Below are positions 6,696 through 14,699 of a DNA stretch of 64,000 nt, in pieces. Source of the stretch: Sulfurovum sp. UBA12169. GTDB taxonomy: Bacteria; Campylobacterota; Campylobacteria; Campylobacterales; Sulfurovaceae. The stretch lies in assembly GCA_002742845.1 (NCBI GenBank), contig DLUH01000005.1:248001-312000 (forward strand), given 5' to 3'. The notes beneath the pieces are model-generated. The model did not search any database and was not told the DNA's origin. It saw only the letters and a list, made by a program, of their open reading frames with translations. The first letter of the stretch is position 1. Each line of letters begins with the position of its first letter. The position numbers and the translations under genes are program-made.

Positions 6696-7886
6696 AAGCA
6701 AAATATCAACCTGCTCCCCTGTTGCTTTGGAAGTATCTTCTTCGGAAGTAAAAAGAAGTGCTGTTGGTCCAAGCATATTGGTAAGGATAGCAGAAGTGCC
6801 TACTTTTTTCTTATCAAAGTCAACCGTATACACGCCATTGGCAAGTGCGACATTGCATGCAGTAAACTCGGCCTTTTTGGTCCTTTTATGAAACGGCTGC
6901 AGCAAAGTCGCCTTCACTGTGCGAAGCAAACTTTTACCTTGCTGCAGCTTTTCAATCAGCGGCACCGCATACAACAGCGCCGTTACCGTTGATGAATAGG
7001 CAAATCCCGGAAGCCCAACGATAAATTTATCCTCTTTGCGCGCTACCATGATGTGTTGCCCCGGTTTGATACGCACCCCCTTGAAAACAACCTCGCAGCC
7101 AAGCTCTCTGATCACATCTTTCACAAAATCAAAATCCCCTACACTCACTCCTCCTGTTGTTACCACGATATCACTTTTCTCAAGAGCTTGTGCCAAGGCA
7201 ACGGTAATACTCTGCTTATCATCTTTGATGCATCCCAGCTGCAGGGGAATCCCCCCGTATTTTTTCACCAACGCTTCAAGAATATAATTGTTTGAACTTC
7301 TGATTTGGGCATCGTTGGTCTGACTCTCTCCCAGCTCAAGCAGCTCGCTGCCTGTAGAAAGGATAGCAACCGTTGGTTTTTCATACACCAACGGTGAAAC
7401 AATATTTAAACCGGCCATCACTCCGATTTGTGCAAAATCTATCTTTGTACCTTTTGGAATAAGCAGTTCTCCCTTGCGATAGTTTTCTCCTATTTCTCTT
7501 ACAGAATATCCTAAAGGCACCTCTTGGCGGATAATAATCTCATCTTCTTCTACCGTAACATTCTCTATGGGGATAAGGGTATCCGCCCCTTGAGGCATCA
7601 ATGAGCCCGTAAATGTTTTAATGCAGTGCCCGCAGCGCACTTCATCTTTGAGGGGACTCCCGGCAGGATTGATGCTGTCTATTTTTAGTTTCCCGATCAC
7701 CATATCCTCATATCTTATGGCATATCCATCCATCGCGGAAGTGGGAAACTCCGGCGAATTATGATCAGCAACGATATCCTGTGCAAGCACATAGCCTAAA
7801 GCATCAACCAAATAAATCTTTTTTGTTTTATACTGTTTGATCTCAAGATTTTTGATCATCTCAATAGATTTATCAAAATGCAACAT
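6687..7886 (-). CDS. moeA: Molybdopterin molybdenumtransferase MoeA
   Basis: MoeA inserts molybdate into adenylylated molybdopterin, the last step of molybdenum cofactor synthesis. The 399-residue protein has the family motifs PTSAMDGYA (48-56), TGSLMPQGADTLIPIENV, TTGGVSVGD in the MPT-binding domain, and GLPGFAYSS. It runs toward moaE and moaD from the same side: moaD, moaE and moeA are read in that order on the minus strand with a 145-base gap before moeA that contains heptad repeats. The product would serve SoxC at the end of the window and other molybdoenzymes. Confidence 0.96.
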   Translation of the reverse strand: MLHFDKSIEMIKNLEIKQYKTKKIYLVDALGYVLAQDIVADHNSPEFPTSAMDGYAIRYEDMVIGKLKIDSINPAGSPLKDEVRCGHCIKTFTGSLMPQGADTLIPIENVTVEEDEIIIRQEVPLGYSVREIGENYRKGELLIPKGTKIDFAQIGVMAGLNIVSPLVYEKPTVAILSTGSELLELGESQTNDAQIRSSNNYILEALVKKYGGIPLQLGCIKDDKQSITVALAQALEKSDIVVTTGGVSVGDFDFVKDVIRELGCEVVFKGVRIKPGQHIMVARKEDKFIVGLPGFAYSSTVTALLYAVPLIEKLQQGKSLLRTVKATLLQPFHKRTKKAEFTACNVALANGVYTVDFDKKKVGTSAILTNMLGPTALLFTSEEDTSKATGEQVDILLLD

Positions 7887-7907
7887 GAAAAATTCCTTTT
7901 TACAAAT

Positions 7908-8018
7908 TAGGAACCAGAAGTAAGAAGCAAAGAGCTATGGCGGTTTTTAATAAACCTTATATAAAAGCAGTACAAAGCACTACCTGCCAAAACTCCCGAC
8001 TCCTAACTCCCGACTTCC
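7908..8018. repeat. Heptanucleotide repeat tracts between moaE and moeA
   Basis: Two purine/pyrimidine-biased tracts with a 7-base period bracket about 55 bases of other sequence. The first (7910-7937) reads AGGAACC, AGAAGTA, AGAAGCA, AAGAGCT. The second (7991-8018) reads AACTCCC, GACTCCT, AACTCCC, GACTTCC. The first tract borders CCATAGCTCTT (minus strand), an 11-mer also found at the edge of a similar tract inside the epimerase gene at 19391-19434. No coding potential; it lies in the moaE-moeA spacer. Confidence 0.6.
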
Positions 8019-8031
8019 TCCCTTTTGCTTG

Positions 8032-8466
8032 CTAAGCCAACAGTCCTGCACCATCCATGGGCGTGCTTCTGTCTTCAGCATAGATGCGCTTACCGTTTTT
8101 TACATCATATTTCCAGATAGGCGCATTGGCTTTAAAGTCCTCTACAAACTCCTCTATAAGTTCCAGCGCAACACGGCGTTTTGGCGAAAAAACTGCGGAG
8201 ACATACGAAGAGGTACAAACAGGAACATCGCCGATAGAGTGTGCCATTTTCACTACAGCCCCCCGTTTGCGGGCCCTTGCCTGCCAATCATCAAACCACT
8301 TTTGAAGTATCGGCTCGTAGATATCAAAGCTAAGTGCTTCTATGCCGTCTTCAGCGCGTATAATCCCCACAAACGGGATATAAGCACCATAATTTGAAAC
8401 AGCCTGTTCATCCAGCCATCGGCCAAATATCTCTTTAACCTCCAAGGGCCCTTGATAAAGTTCCAT
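8032..8466 (-). CDS. moaE: Molybdopterin synthase catalytic subunit MoaE
   Basis: MoaE, with thiocarboxylated MoaD, converts cyclic pyranopterin monophosphate to molybdopterin. The 144-residue protein has family features: GAYIPFVGIIRAEDG near residue 27, LSFDIYEPILQKW, HSIGDVPV, and the C-terminal APIWKYD with the conserved lysine. It follows moaD by three bases, so the two subunits are translated from one message, as usual. Confidence 0.95.
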   Translation of the reverse strand: MELYQGPLEVKEIFGRWLDEQAVSNYGAYIPFVGIIRAEDGIEALSFDIYEPILQKWFDDWQARARKRGAVVKMAHSIGDVPVCTSSYVSAVFSPKRRVALELIEEFVEDFKANAPIWKYDVKNGKRIYAEDRSTPMDGAGLLA

Positions 8467-8469
8467 CCT

Positions 8470-8691
8470 TCACCCGCCGCATACAGGAGGCAAGATAGAA
8501 ATTCTGTCTCCTTGTTTGAGCGCAATTGAGAGATCGCTTACCATCGTATCATTGAGTGCTACAGCACATTTATCTAACCACTGCGTCAACTCTGCTTCTT
8601 CTTTGAGCTTGGCAGAAACATCAGCCAACGTATTTGCCTCTATCTGTATGGATGTTTTGCCTATAGGGCCTAAAAATTCTACTGTTACCAT
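8470..8691 (-). CDS. moaD: Molybdopterin synthase sulfur-carrier subunit MoaD
   Basis: A 73-residue ubiquitin-like protein beginning MVTVEFLGPIG and ending in the required Gly-Gly (PVCGG), where the thiocarboxylate is made. The internal Met start was chosen because GAAGGC precedes it and because the longer frame adds only six residues. First gene of moaD-moaE; divergent from mqnA, whose extended -10 promoter lies in the shared spacer. Confidence 0.92.
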   Translation of the reverse strand: MVTVEFLGPIGKTSIQIEANTLADVSAKLKEEAELTQWLDKCAVALNDTMVSDLSIALKQGDRISILPPVCGG

Positions 8692-8734
8692 TGCCTTCTC
8701 TTCGTTCAAAATTAGACTGATTATAAAAGTTGTT

Positions 8735-8743
8735 TGCTATAAT
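8735..8743 (+). promoter_or_regulatory. Extended -10 promoter for mqnA
   Basis: TGC-TATAAT on the plus strand, with an expected transcript start near 8750, leaving a leader of about 15 bases that is mostly the AAAAAGGGG ribosome site of mqnA. No strong -35 is seen. Confidence 0.6.
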
Positions 8744-8764
8744 TACGCTTAAAAAGGGGTGGTT

Positions 8765-9418
8765 ATGCTTTTTGGTTCAATCTGCTATCTCAACCTTTTG
8801 CCTTTTCAACTTTTTTTAAAACGCCGTCTCAAAAGCAGCTCAGCCAAGATGGGCTTCAGGTACAAGCGCGCCGTTCCCTCAAAGATCAATCTCTTACTTA
8901 AACGCAGAGAGGTCGATGCCGGATTTATCTCCAGCATTGCCTCTCAAAAATTCAAATGCACCAATTTAGGGATCATCGCCTACAAAAAAGTCTACAGCGT
9001 GCTTGTCTTGCCTCAAGAAGAAGCTTCAGACCCTGCTTCCGCAACTTCCAATGCGCTTGCCAAGCTTTTGCATATCGAAGGAAAAGTCATCATCGGCGAT
9101 GCGGCACTCAAGCACTATCTTGATGCAAAAGAGGGAGTAGACCTGGCTGAAGCATGGTATCAGCAGACAGGACTTCCTTTTGTTTTTGGGCGGCTTTGCT
9201 ACAACAAGCATGGCAAAGCGATTGAGAAACTTGCCAAAAAGTTTGCCCGCACCAAAATGAAAATTCCTCAGTATATTTTAAAAAAAGAGGCCAAAAAACG
9301 GGATATCTCTCCCGAACAACTGTTGTGGTACCTTGAGCATATTTATTATAAGATAGAAGAGAAGGAAAGCAGATCTTTGCGCCTCTTTTTAAAGAGAAGC
9401 AAAAAATACCGTAAGTAG
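8765..9418 (+). CDS. mqnA: Chorismate dehydratase MqnA (futalosine pathway)
   Basis: MqnA dehydrates chorismate to 3-enolpyruvylbenzoate, the first step of menaquinone synthesis by the futalosine route used by Campylobacterota. The 217-residue protein starts MLFGSICYLNLLPF and has the periplasmic-binding-like fold markers AVPSKINLLLKRREVDAGFIS and LPFVFGRLCY. The ATG at 8765 fits AAAAAGGGG six bases upstream better than the earlier GTG. It is shorter than MqnA of actinomycetes, as in other Campylobacterota. mqnD is 37 kb away in this window; mqnB, mqnC and mqnE are not here. Confidence 0.85.
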   Translation: MLFGSICYLNLLPFQLFLKRRLKSSSAKMGFRYKRAVPSKINLLLKRREVDAGFISSIASQKFKCTNLGIIAYKKVYSVLVLPQEEASDPASATSNALAKLLHIEGKVIIGDAALKHYLDAKEGVDLAEAWYQQTGLPFVFGRLCYNKHGKAIEKLAKKFARTKMKIPQYILKKEAKKRDISPEQLLWYLEHIYYKIEEKESRSLRLFLKRSKKYRK

Positions 9419-9424
9419 ACGCTG

Positions 9425-10813
9425 CTATTTTATTTGGGCTATTGCTTTTTGTATACGCACGGCCGTTTCATGTGTGCCTAAAATCGCCATAATCTCATCA
9501 ATCCCTGCGCCTGTCATTGAACCAAGGAGGCTGACACGAAGAGGCATACCTATCTTTCCAAAACCTATTTTTTTATCCTCGACAAGTCTCTCTATGACCG
9601 CATGATAATCAACAGGCAAATGCAGCGGTTTTCCCCAGGTTTGAAGCAAATGTACAAAATCTTCCAAAATCTCTTTGGTATCTTCTTTAAACGCTTTTTT
9701 TGTATCTTTCTCATCATAGTTTTGAGGCGCATTTAAAATGAGATGGATTTGGTCTGCAAGCTCTACCAATGTTTTACCCCGTTCTTTGGTGGCATCGAGC
9801 AGCAGTTCACGCTTGTCATGCTCTTCTATGTGAACTCCATACTCTTTCAACCGTGCCGCCAATTTTGTGTTTGGCATATTTTTGATGTAGTGCGCATTGA
9901 GCCATAAAAGCTTATCCAGATTGTAGTTTGAGGCGCTTTTATTGAGATTTTTGGGATCAAAAAGCGCTACCATCTCTTCAAGGCTGAAAATCTCTTGGTC
10001 GCCATGACTCCAGCCAAGACGCACCAAAAAGTTAAGCAGAGCTTCGGGCAGATACCCCAATGCTTTGTACTCCATCACATCCATTGCCCCGTCTCTTTTG
10101 GAAAGTTTTTTCCCTTGCTCATTGTTGATCATTGCCACATGGTAAAAGTTTGGTATCTTGAATCCCAGTGCTCTATAGACTACGATCTGCTTAGGTGTAT
10201 TGTACAAATGATCATCTCCGCGAATCACATCCGTAAGGCCCATCAATGCATCATCCACAGCCACGACAAAATTATACGTGGGTGCTCCGTCGCTTCTGGC
10301 GATGATAAAATCATCCACTTCGCTCGCAGCGATGCTGATCTCGCCTTTTACCCCGTCTGTAAAATGTATCATGCCGGTTTGGGGCGCTTTGATACGGATC
10401 ACCGGATCGACACCTTGGGGCGGAGTACCCGTAAAATCGCGGTATCTGCCGTCATACCGGGGCCGTTCTTTTCTTGCCGTCTGCTCTTCTCTGAGCGCAT
10501 CAAGCTCTTCTTTGCTCATGTAGCATCGATACGCTTTGCCTTCTGCCAAAAGATAATCGATATACTTTTTATAGATATCAAATCGTTTCGACTGATACAC
10601 AACTTCACCCTCGTAACTCATTCCTACCCAATCAAACGCCTGGATGATCGCCTCTAGCGCCTCTTCGCTGTTGCGCGCCATATCGGTATCTTCAATACGC
10701 AATCTGAACGTGCCGCCCGTATGTTTGGCATAAAGCCAGGAAAAAAGTGCCGTACGAAGCCCGCCGATATGGAGGTATCCTGTCGGTGAAGGAGCAAAAC
10801 GTGTTACAGTCAT
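9425..10813 (-). CDS. gltX: Glutamyl-tRNA synthetase
   Basis: Class I synthetase of 462 residues. The HIGH-type motif is GYLHIGGLRT near residue 12, and the KMSKS-type motif is KKLSKRDG. The C-terminal anticodon-binding helices are complete. Start MTVTRFAPSPTG was chosen because AAGG lies seven bases before it, rather than touching the earlier ATG. Campylobacterota often have two GltX paralogues, one of which charges tRNA-Gln; which one this is cannot be told here. Convergent with mqnA, six bases apart. Confidence 0.95.
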   Translation of the reverse strand: MTVTRFAPSPTGYLHIGGLRTALFSWLYAKHTGGTFRLRIEDTDMARNSEEALEAIIQAFDWVGMSYEGEVVYQSKRFDIYKKYIDYLLAEGKAYRCYMSKEELDALREEQTARKERPRYDGRYRDFTGTPPQGVDPVIRIKAPQTGMIHFTDGVKGEISIAASEVDDFIIARSDGAPTYNFVVAVDDALMGLTDVIRGDDHLYNTPKQIVVYRALGFKIPNFYHVAMINNEQGKKLSKRDGAMDVMEYKALGYLPEALLNFLVRLGWSHGDQEIFSLEEMVALFDPKNLNKSASNYNLDKLLWLNAHYIKNMPNTKLAARLKEYGVHIEEHDKRELLLDATKERGKTLVELADQIHLILNAPQNYDEKDTKKAFKEDTKEILEDFVHLLQTWGKPLHLPVDYHAVIERLVEDKKIGFGKIGMPLRVSLLGSMTGAGIDEIMAILGTHETAVRIQKAIAQIK

Positions 10814-10875
10814 AATCATGCCTTAATAGAATAAAATAAATGAAATTGTAGCGAAGTTGTGGTTAAAGAGGATTG

Positions 10876-11145
10876 TCACTCTTCCTCTTGGGCACGTTTC
10901 GATTTGACATCATTTTGGATATTTTCAGCCGTGCGCGGCCCGATACCTTTGACTCTTTGAAGATCTTCAAAAGATTTAAACTTTTCTTTGCTGCGCTCAT
11001 TGATGATAGCATCCGCTTTGACTTCGCCGATCCCCTTGATCTCCATCAGTGCTTCTTTGGAAGCAGTGTTGAGCCCTTTGAGGCTCATACCGAATAACGA
11101 TGTAGACACACAGACCAATAACCCAAAAACTATCCTCTTAAACAT
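10876..11145 (-). CDS. ComEA-like secreted helix-hairpin-helix protein
   Basis: An 89-residue protein with a signal peptide (MFKRIVFGLLVCVSTSLFG) and two helix-hairpin-helix motifs: LNTASKEALMEIKGIGEVKA and VKGIGPRTAENI. ComEA proteins bind incoming DNA during natural transformation; this short soluble form is common in Campylobacterota. The LNTAS segment, typical of the family, is clear. It stands alone between pglF and gltX, with its start in an AAGGAGG context (11149-11156). Confidence 0.88.
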   Translation of the reverse strand: MFKRIVFGLLVCVSTSLFGMSLKGLNTASKEALMEIKGIGEVKADAIINERSKEKFKSFEDLQRVKGIGPRTAENIQNDVKSKRAQEEE

Positions 11146-11223
11146 TTTGACCTCCTTTTTTTAGTTTTCTTGCCGTCCAAAGACACCTGTAACTACAAAA
11201 ACTGCGAATGACAGATATTGTAC

Positions 11224-12999
11224 CTAAGATTCTCTTGTAAATTCAGGCACAATGTATTGTAAAGCTTTAACTTTATCCTCGGCCTCCAGGAGCGCTTCGA
11301 TATCACGAATTAATGTTTGGCTGTCATAAGGTGTTGGCTTTGCGATAAAAATTGAACTGTATTTTGTTTGCTGCTCACTCTCATCGAGCAGCAACTCTTC
11401 ATACAGTTTCTCTCCGGGACGAAGACCCGTAAATACGATTCCGACCTCATCTTCTTTGCCGTAAAGACGTATCATCTGTTGGGCCAAATCTGCTATCTTG
11501 ACAGGCTCTCCCATATCCAAAATAAAAAGTTCGCCGCCTTTGGCTATGGTGGCTGCCTGCAGCACAAGCTGACATGCCTCCGGGATCAGCATAAAATAAC
11601 GGGTAATTTCAGGATGGGTGACCGTCACCGGCCCCCCTTTTTCAATCTGATGTTTAAACTTGGGGATCACCGAACCGCTGCTTCCCAAAACATTGCCAAA
11701 ACGCACGGCAACAATTTCAGTGTTTTTTGATTCTACATTATTTGCATAAAGTTCCGTTACCCTTTTGGTTGCACCCATCACATTGGTAGGGCGAACTGCC
11801 TTGTCTGTAGAAATGATAACCACTTTTTGCGCATTGTACGCGATACTTGTATCAATCACGTTTTTAGTTCCCAAAACATTATTAAAAACCGCTTTTTCTT
11901 GATTGGCTTCACAAAGCGGTACATGCTTATAGGCAGCCGCATGAATAACGATCTGAGGCAAAGCTTTGCGAAAAACCTCATCAAGCATTTTTTTATCTGT
12001 CACGTCTACCAGTCTCAAATCAGCTTCATCTATCTGCTCTCCTATCTGATAGAGATTGTATTCGCTGTTGTCTACCAACGTCAACGCCAAAGCACCAAAC
12101 TTATTGCATTGCCTTGCGATTTCAGAGCCGATACTTCCTCCTGCTCCGGTAATAAGCACCGATTTGCCTTTAATAAATGTTTTGATGGCATCCGTATCAA
12201 GGTCTTTAGGATGACGCGCCAGAAGATCTTCGATGGAGAGATCTTCCAGTTTTTCATATTCTGCACCTAAAAGTTTGGCTCTTTTAATATCATAGATTCC
12301 CACCTGATGCAATCGTTCTACAATTTTTTTCATCTCTTCGGGAGGTACAATTTGCACGATAATGGCTGCAACAATCTGTTTTTGGACAACAATCTGTTTC
12401 AGTGCGTCCGCCTTGTACACTTTTACGTTATTGATATAAGCATGCGTAGCGGTCTCATCCTCCTCAAAAGAGACAATGGCTACAGGATAATAGCCGATCT
12501 CTTCCCTGAGCGCACTTTGTATAATGGTGCCTGTTTGGCTGTTCACTCCTACCAGAACTGTCGGTTTGATGATGGCATGGCGGCGCTTTTCACTTAAAAA
12601 ACGCTTGACGATCCTCAAAGAACCTATGAAAATAAGCGACAGGAAAAAATCGATAATAATGACACTGCGGGGAAAAGGATTGAAAACATCCGGGAAGACC
12701 ATAAAAAGCAGCAAAAAAACCATATACGCCAACAGATGGGCCTTGATGATATTTTTTGCATCCAGAAAACCAAAGAAACGCCAGACAATAAAATAATTTT
12801 TAAAGAAAAACAGAAAAAGAATCTTTATGGGTACAAGCACTCCAAAGACCAGCCAAAACGGACCCAGAAATGATTCAGGAATTTCAAAACTAAAGCGAAG
12901 CTGGTAAGAAAAATAAAGCGTTACCAAAGAGAGCAGAATGTCTGTCATCACAAAAAAAATGATGCGCTTTAAAGAAGTCGGGCGCAGCCAGGAGATCAT
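11224..12999 (-). CDS. pglF: Membrane UDP-GlcNAc 4,6-dehydratase (PglF/WbpM/CapD family)
   Basis: First enzyme of UDP-di-N-acetylbacillosamine synthesis, removing water from UDP-GlcNAc. About 591 residues: four N-terminal membrane helices, then a nucleotide-binding region, then an SDR domain with TGAGGSIGSE (cofactor site), and the family's STDKA and MGATKR where classic SDRs have Tyr-x3-Lys. The ATG at 12999 overlaps the pglE stop as ATGA, and AAAAGG precedes it. Last gene of the long minus-strand glycan locus. With pglE and pglD it makes a full bacillosamine set. Confidence 0.93.
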   Translation of the reverse strand: MISWLRPTSLKRIIFFVMTDILLSLVTLYFSYQLRFSFEIPESFLGPFWLVFGVLVPIKILFLFFFKNYFIVWRFFGFLDAKNIIKAHLLAYMVFLLLFMVFPDVFNPFPRSVIIIDFFLSLIFIGSLRIVKRFLSEKRRHAIIKPTVLVGVNSQTGTIIQSALREEIGYYPVAIVSFEEDETATHAYINNVKVYKADALKQIVVQKQIVAAIIVQIVPPEEMKKIVERLHQVGIYDIKRAKLLGAEYEKLEDLSIEDLLARHPKDLDTDAIKTFIKGKSVLITGAGGSIGSEIARQCNKFGALALTLVDNSEYNLYQIGEQIDEADLRLVDVTDKKMLDEVFRKALPQIVIHAAAYKHVPLCEANQEKAVFNNVLGTKNVIDTSIAYNAQKVVIISTDKAVRPTNVMGATKRVTELYANNVESKNTEIVAVRFGNVLGSSGSVIPKFKHQIEKGGPVTVTHPEITRYFMLIPEACQLVLQAATIAKGGELFILDMGEPVKIADLAQQMIRLYGKEDEVGIVFTGLRPGEKLYEELLLDESEQQTKYSSIFIAKPTPYDSQTLIRDIEALLEAEDKVKALQYIVPEFTRES

Positions 13000-14096
13000 T
13001 TCAATACCTTTTTTATGCTCTCGCATACACGCAACACATCTTCATCGCTCATGCTTGAGCCGCTAGGCAAACAAATGCCTCTTTTAAAAAGTCTCTCGCT
13101 TGTTCCATCCCGGACAACCAACGCCTCTTTAAAAAGCGGCTGCGTATGCATAGGTTTCCAAAGCGGCCTGCTTTCTATATTTGATTTTTCCAATGCTTCA
13201 ATCACCCTAAAGGGATCGATATGTTCAAAAACAAGTGTCGTAAGCCATCTATTTCCTTGACTGCCTGGAATCTCAGGCATAAACTCTATCCCTTGGATTT
13301 TTTGAAGCCAAGCAGCATACAAATCAAATATTTCACGCCGCCGCTGCACTCTGGATGCCAGCACTTCCATTTGTGCCACTCCTATTGCCGCCAACACATT
13401 GCTCATGCGGTAGTTGTATCCCATCTCCTTATGTTCGTAATGCAAAAAAGGCTCTTTTGCTTGCGTGGAAAGAAATTTCGCTTTGGCAATCCATGCTTCA
13501 TTGCCGCTCACCAACATGCCCCCGCCCGAGGTGGTTAAAATCTTATTGCCGTTAAACGAATATACCCCGATATCCCCGAATGTTCCGCTTTGCTTGTCTT
13601 TGTAAGTAGCCCCTAAAGATTCCGCCGCATCTTCGACAAGATAAATGCCTTCTTCTTTGCAGATCGACACAATTTCATCCAATTTGCACACCTGCCCGTA
13701 GAGATGGGTCACAATAAGTGCTTTTGGCTTCTTGGGTGCTTTTAAAATGGCTTCCTTAAGCAGTCGGGGTGAAATATTCCAACTCTCATCGCTGTCTATA
13801 AAAAAAGGGATCGCATTTTGGTACAAAACAGCATTAATCGAACCGATAAATGTAAAACTGGATGCCAGCACGATATCTCCGGCACCCACACCTAAAACAC
13901 GCAGTGCCAAATGCAGTGCTGCCGTTGCAGAAGAGACAGCCAAAGCATACTCTGCTCCTGTATATTCTTTTATATTCTGCTCAAAACGCTCCACAAATGC
14001 TCCAAGCGGGGCAATATAGTTGCTCTCAAACACTTCACCGATATAGGTTTGCTCTTTGCCGCTCATATGCGGGGGTGAAAGGAAAATTCTATCCAT
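12996..14096 (-). CDS. pglE: UDP-4-keto-sugar aminotransferase (PglE, DegT family)
   Basis: PLP enzyme that aminates the 4-keto product of PglF. The 366-residue protein has the DegT fold: AVSSATAALHLAL near residue 56, EDAAESLGATY, and SFNGNKILTTSGGG, whose Lys should bind PLP. The opening IFLSPPHMSGKEQ is typical of PglE. It overlaps pglF by four bases and follows the PglC-like gene by three, so all are in one transcript. Confidence 0.92.
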   Translation of the reverse strand: MDRIFLSPPHMSGKEQTYIGEVFESNYIAPLGAFVERFEQNIKEYTGAEYALAVSSATAALHLALRVLGVGAGDIVLASSFTFIGSINAVLYQNAIPFFIDSDESWNISPRLLKEAILKAPKKPKALIVTHLYGQVCKLDEIVSICKEEGIYLVEDAAESLGATYKDKQSGTFGDIGVYSFNGNKILTTSGGGMLVSGNEAWIAKAKFLSTQAKEPFLHYEHKEMGYNYRMSNVLAAIGVAQMEVLASRVQRRREIFDLYAAWLQKIQGIEFMPEIPGSQGNRWLTTLVFEHIDPFRVIEALEKSNIESRPLWKPMHTQPLFKEALVVRDGTSERLFKRGICLPSGSSMSDEDVLRVCESIKKVLK

Positions 14097-14099
14097 GCT

Positions 14100-14699
14100 T
14101 TATCCTATAATTGTTTTTATAATATACATTATATCCCGACTTAGCGACCAGTGTTCCATGTAGACCCGATTGATCTTCACCTTGTCCGGCCAGATAATTT
14201 CCCGATTATAACGCTCAGGGTCTTTCGCCTGTGACAAAATGGTCTCTTCGCTTCTATACTTTAAAGAGGCAGGGCCTGTGATGCCTGGTCTTAATTCCAG
14301 AATTTTTCTTTCTTCTCCTTCAAGCTTGTCTGCAAATCCAGGCACATCAGGTCTGGGTCCCACAAAACTCATATCCCCAATTAACACATTCCAAAGCTGC
14401 GGCAATTCGTCTATTTTCATTTTTCTGAAAAAAGCACCGCTTTTCGTGATGCGCGTGTCTTTACTTGTGGTTACGTGTGTATCTGTATGCTGCACATGAT
14501 ACATCGTTTTGATTTTAAAGATGGCAAAAGGTTTAGCATGCCTGCCTATACGCGTTTGAACAAACAAACCGTTACTCCTGGTTTCAAAAGAAGCAGCTAT
14601 CCATGCCAAAAGCACAATCCACCACGTCAAAAGAATTCCCGCTATCGATAAAATGATATCAAAAATTCTTTTTTGTTTTTGCTGTATTTGTGTCAGCAT
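14100..14699 (-). CDS. Sugar-phosphate transferase, PglC-like (first copy)
   Basis: A 199-residue monotopic phosphoglycosyl transferase that moves a sugar phosphate from UDP-sugar to undecaprenyl phosphate. One N-terminal reentrant helix (about 14-36), then [24 protein letters not shown] and the PGITG segment, all family hallmarks. It touches pglB (start immediately after the pglB stop) and precedes pglE. It is one of two such enzymes in this locus; the other (17539-18135) sits with pglD. Which sugar each one takes is not evident; this copy is less like C. jejuni PglC in its C-terminal half. Confidence 0.87.
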   Translation of the reverse strand: MLTQIQQKQKRIFDIILSIAGILLTWWIVLLAWIAASFETRSNGLFVQTRIGRHAKPFAIFKIKTMYHVQHTDTHVTTSKDTRITKSGAFFRKMKIDELPQLWNVLIGDMSFVGPRPDVPGFADKLEGEERKILELRPGITGPASLKYRSEETILSQAKDPERYNREIIWPDKVKINRVYMEHWSLSRDIMYIIKTIIG

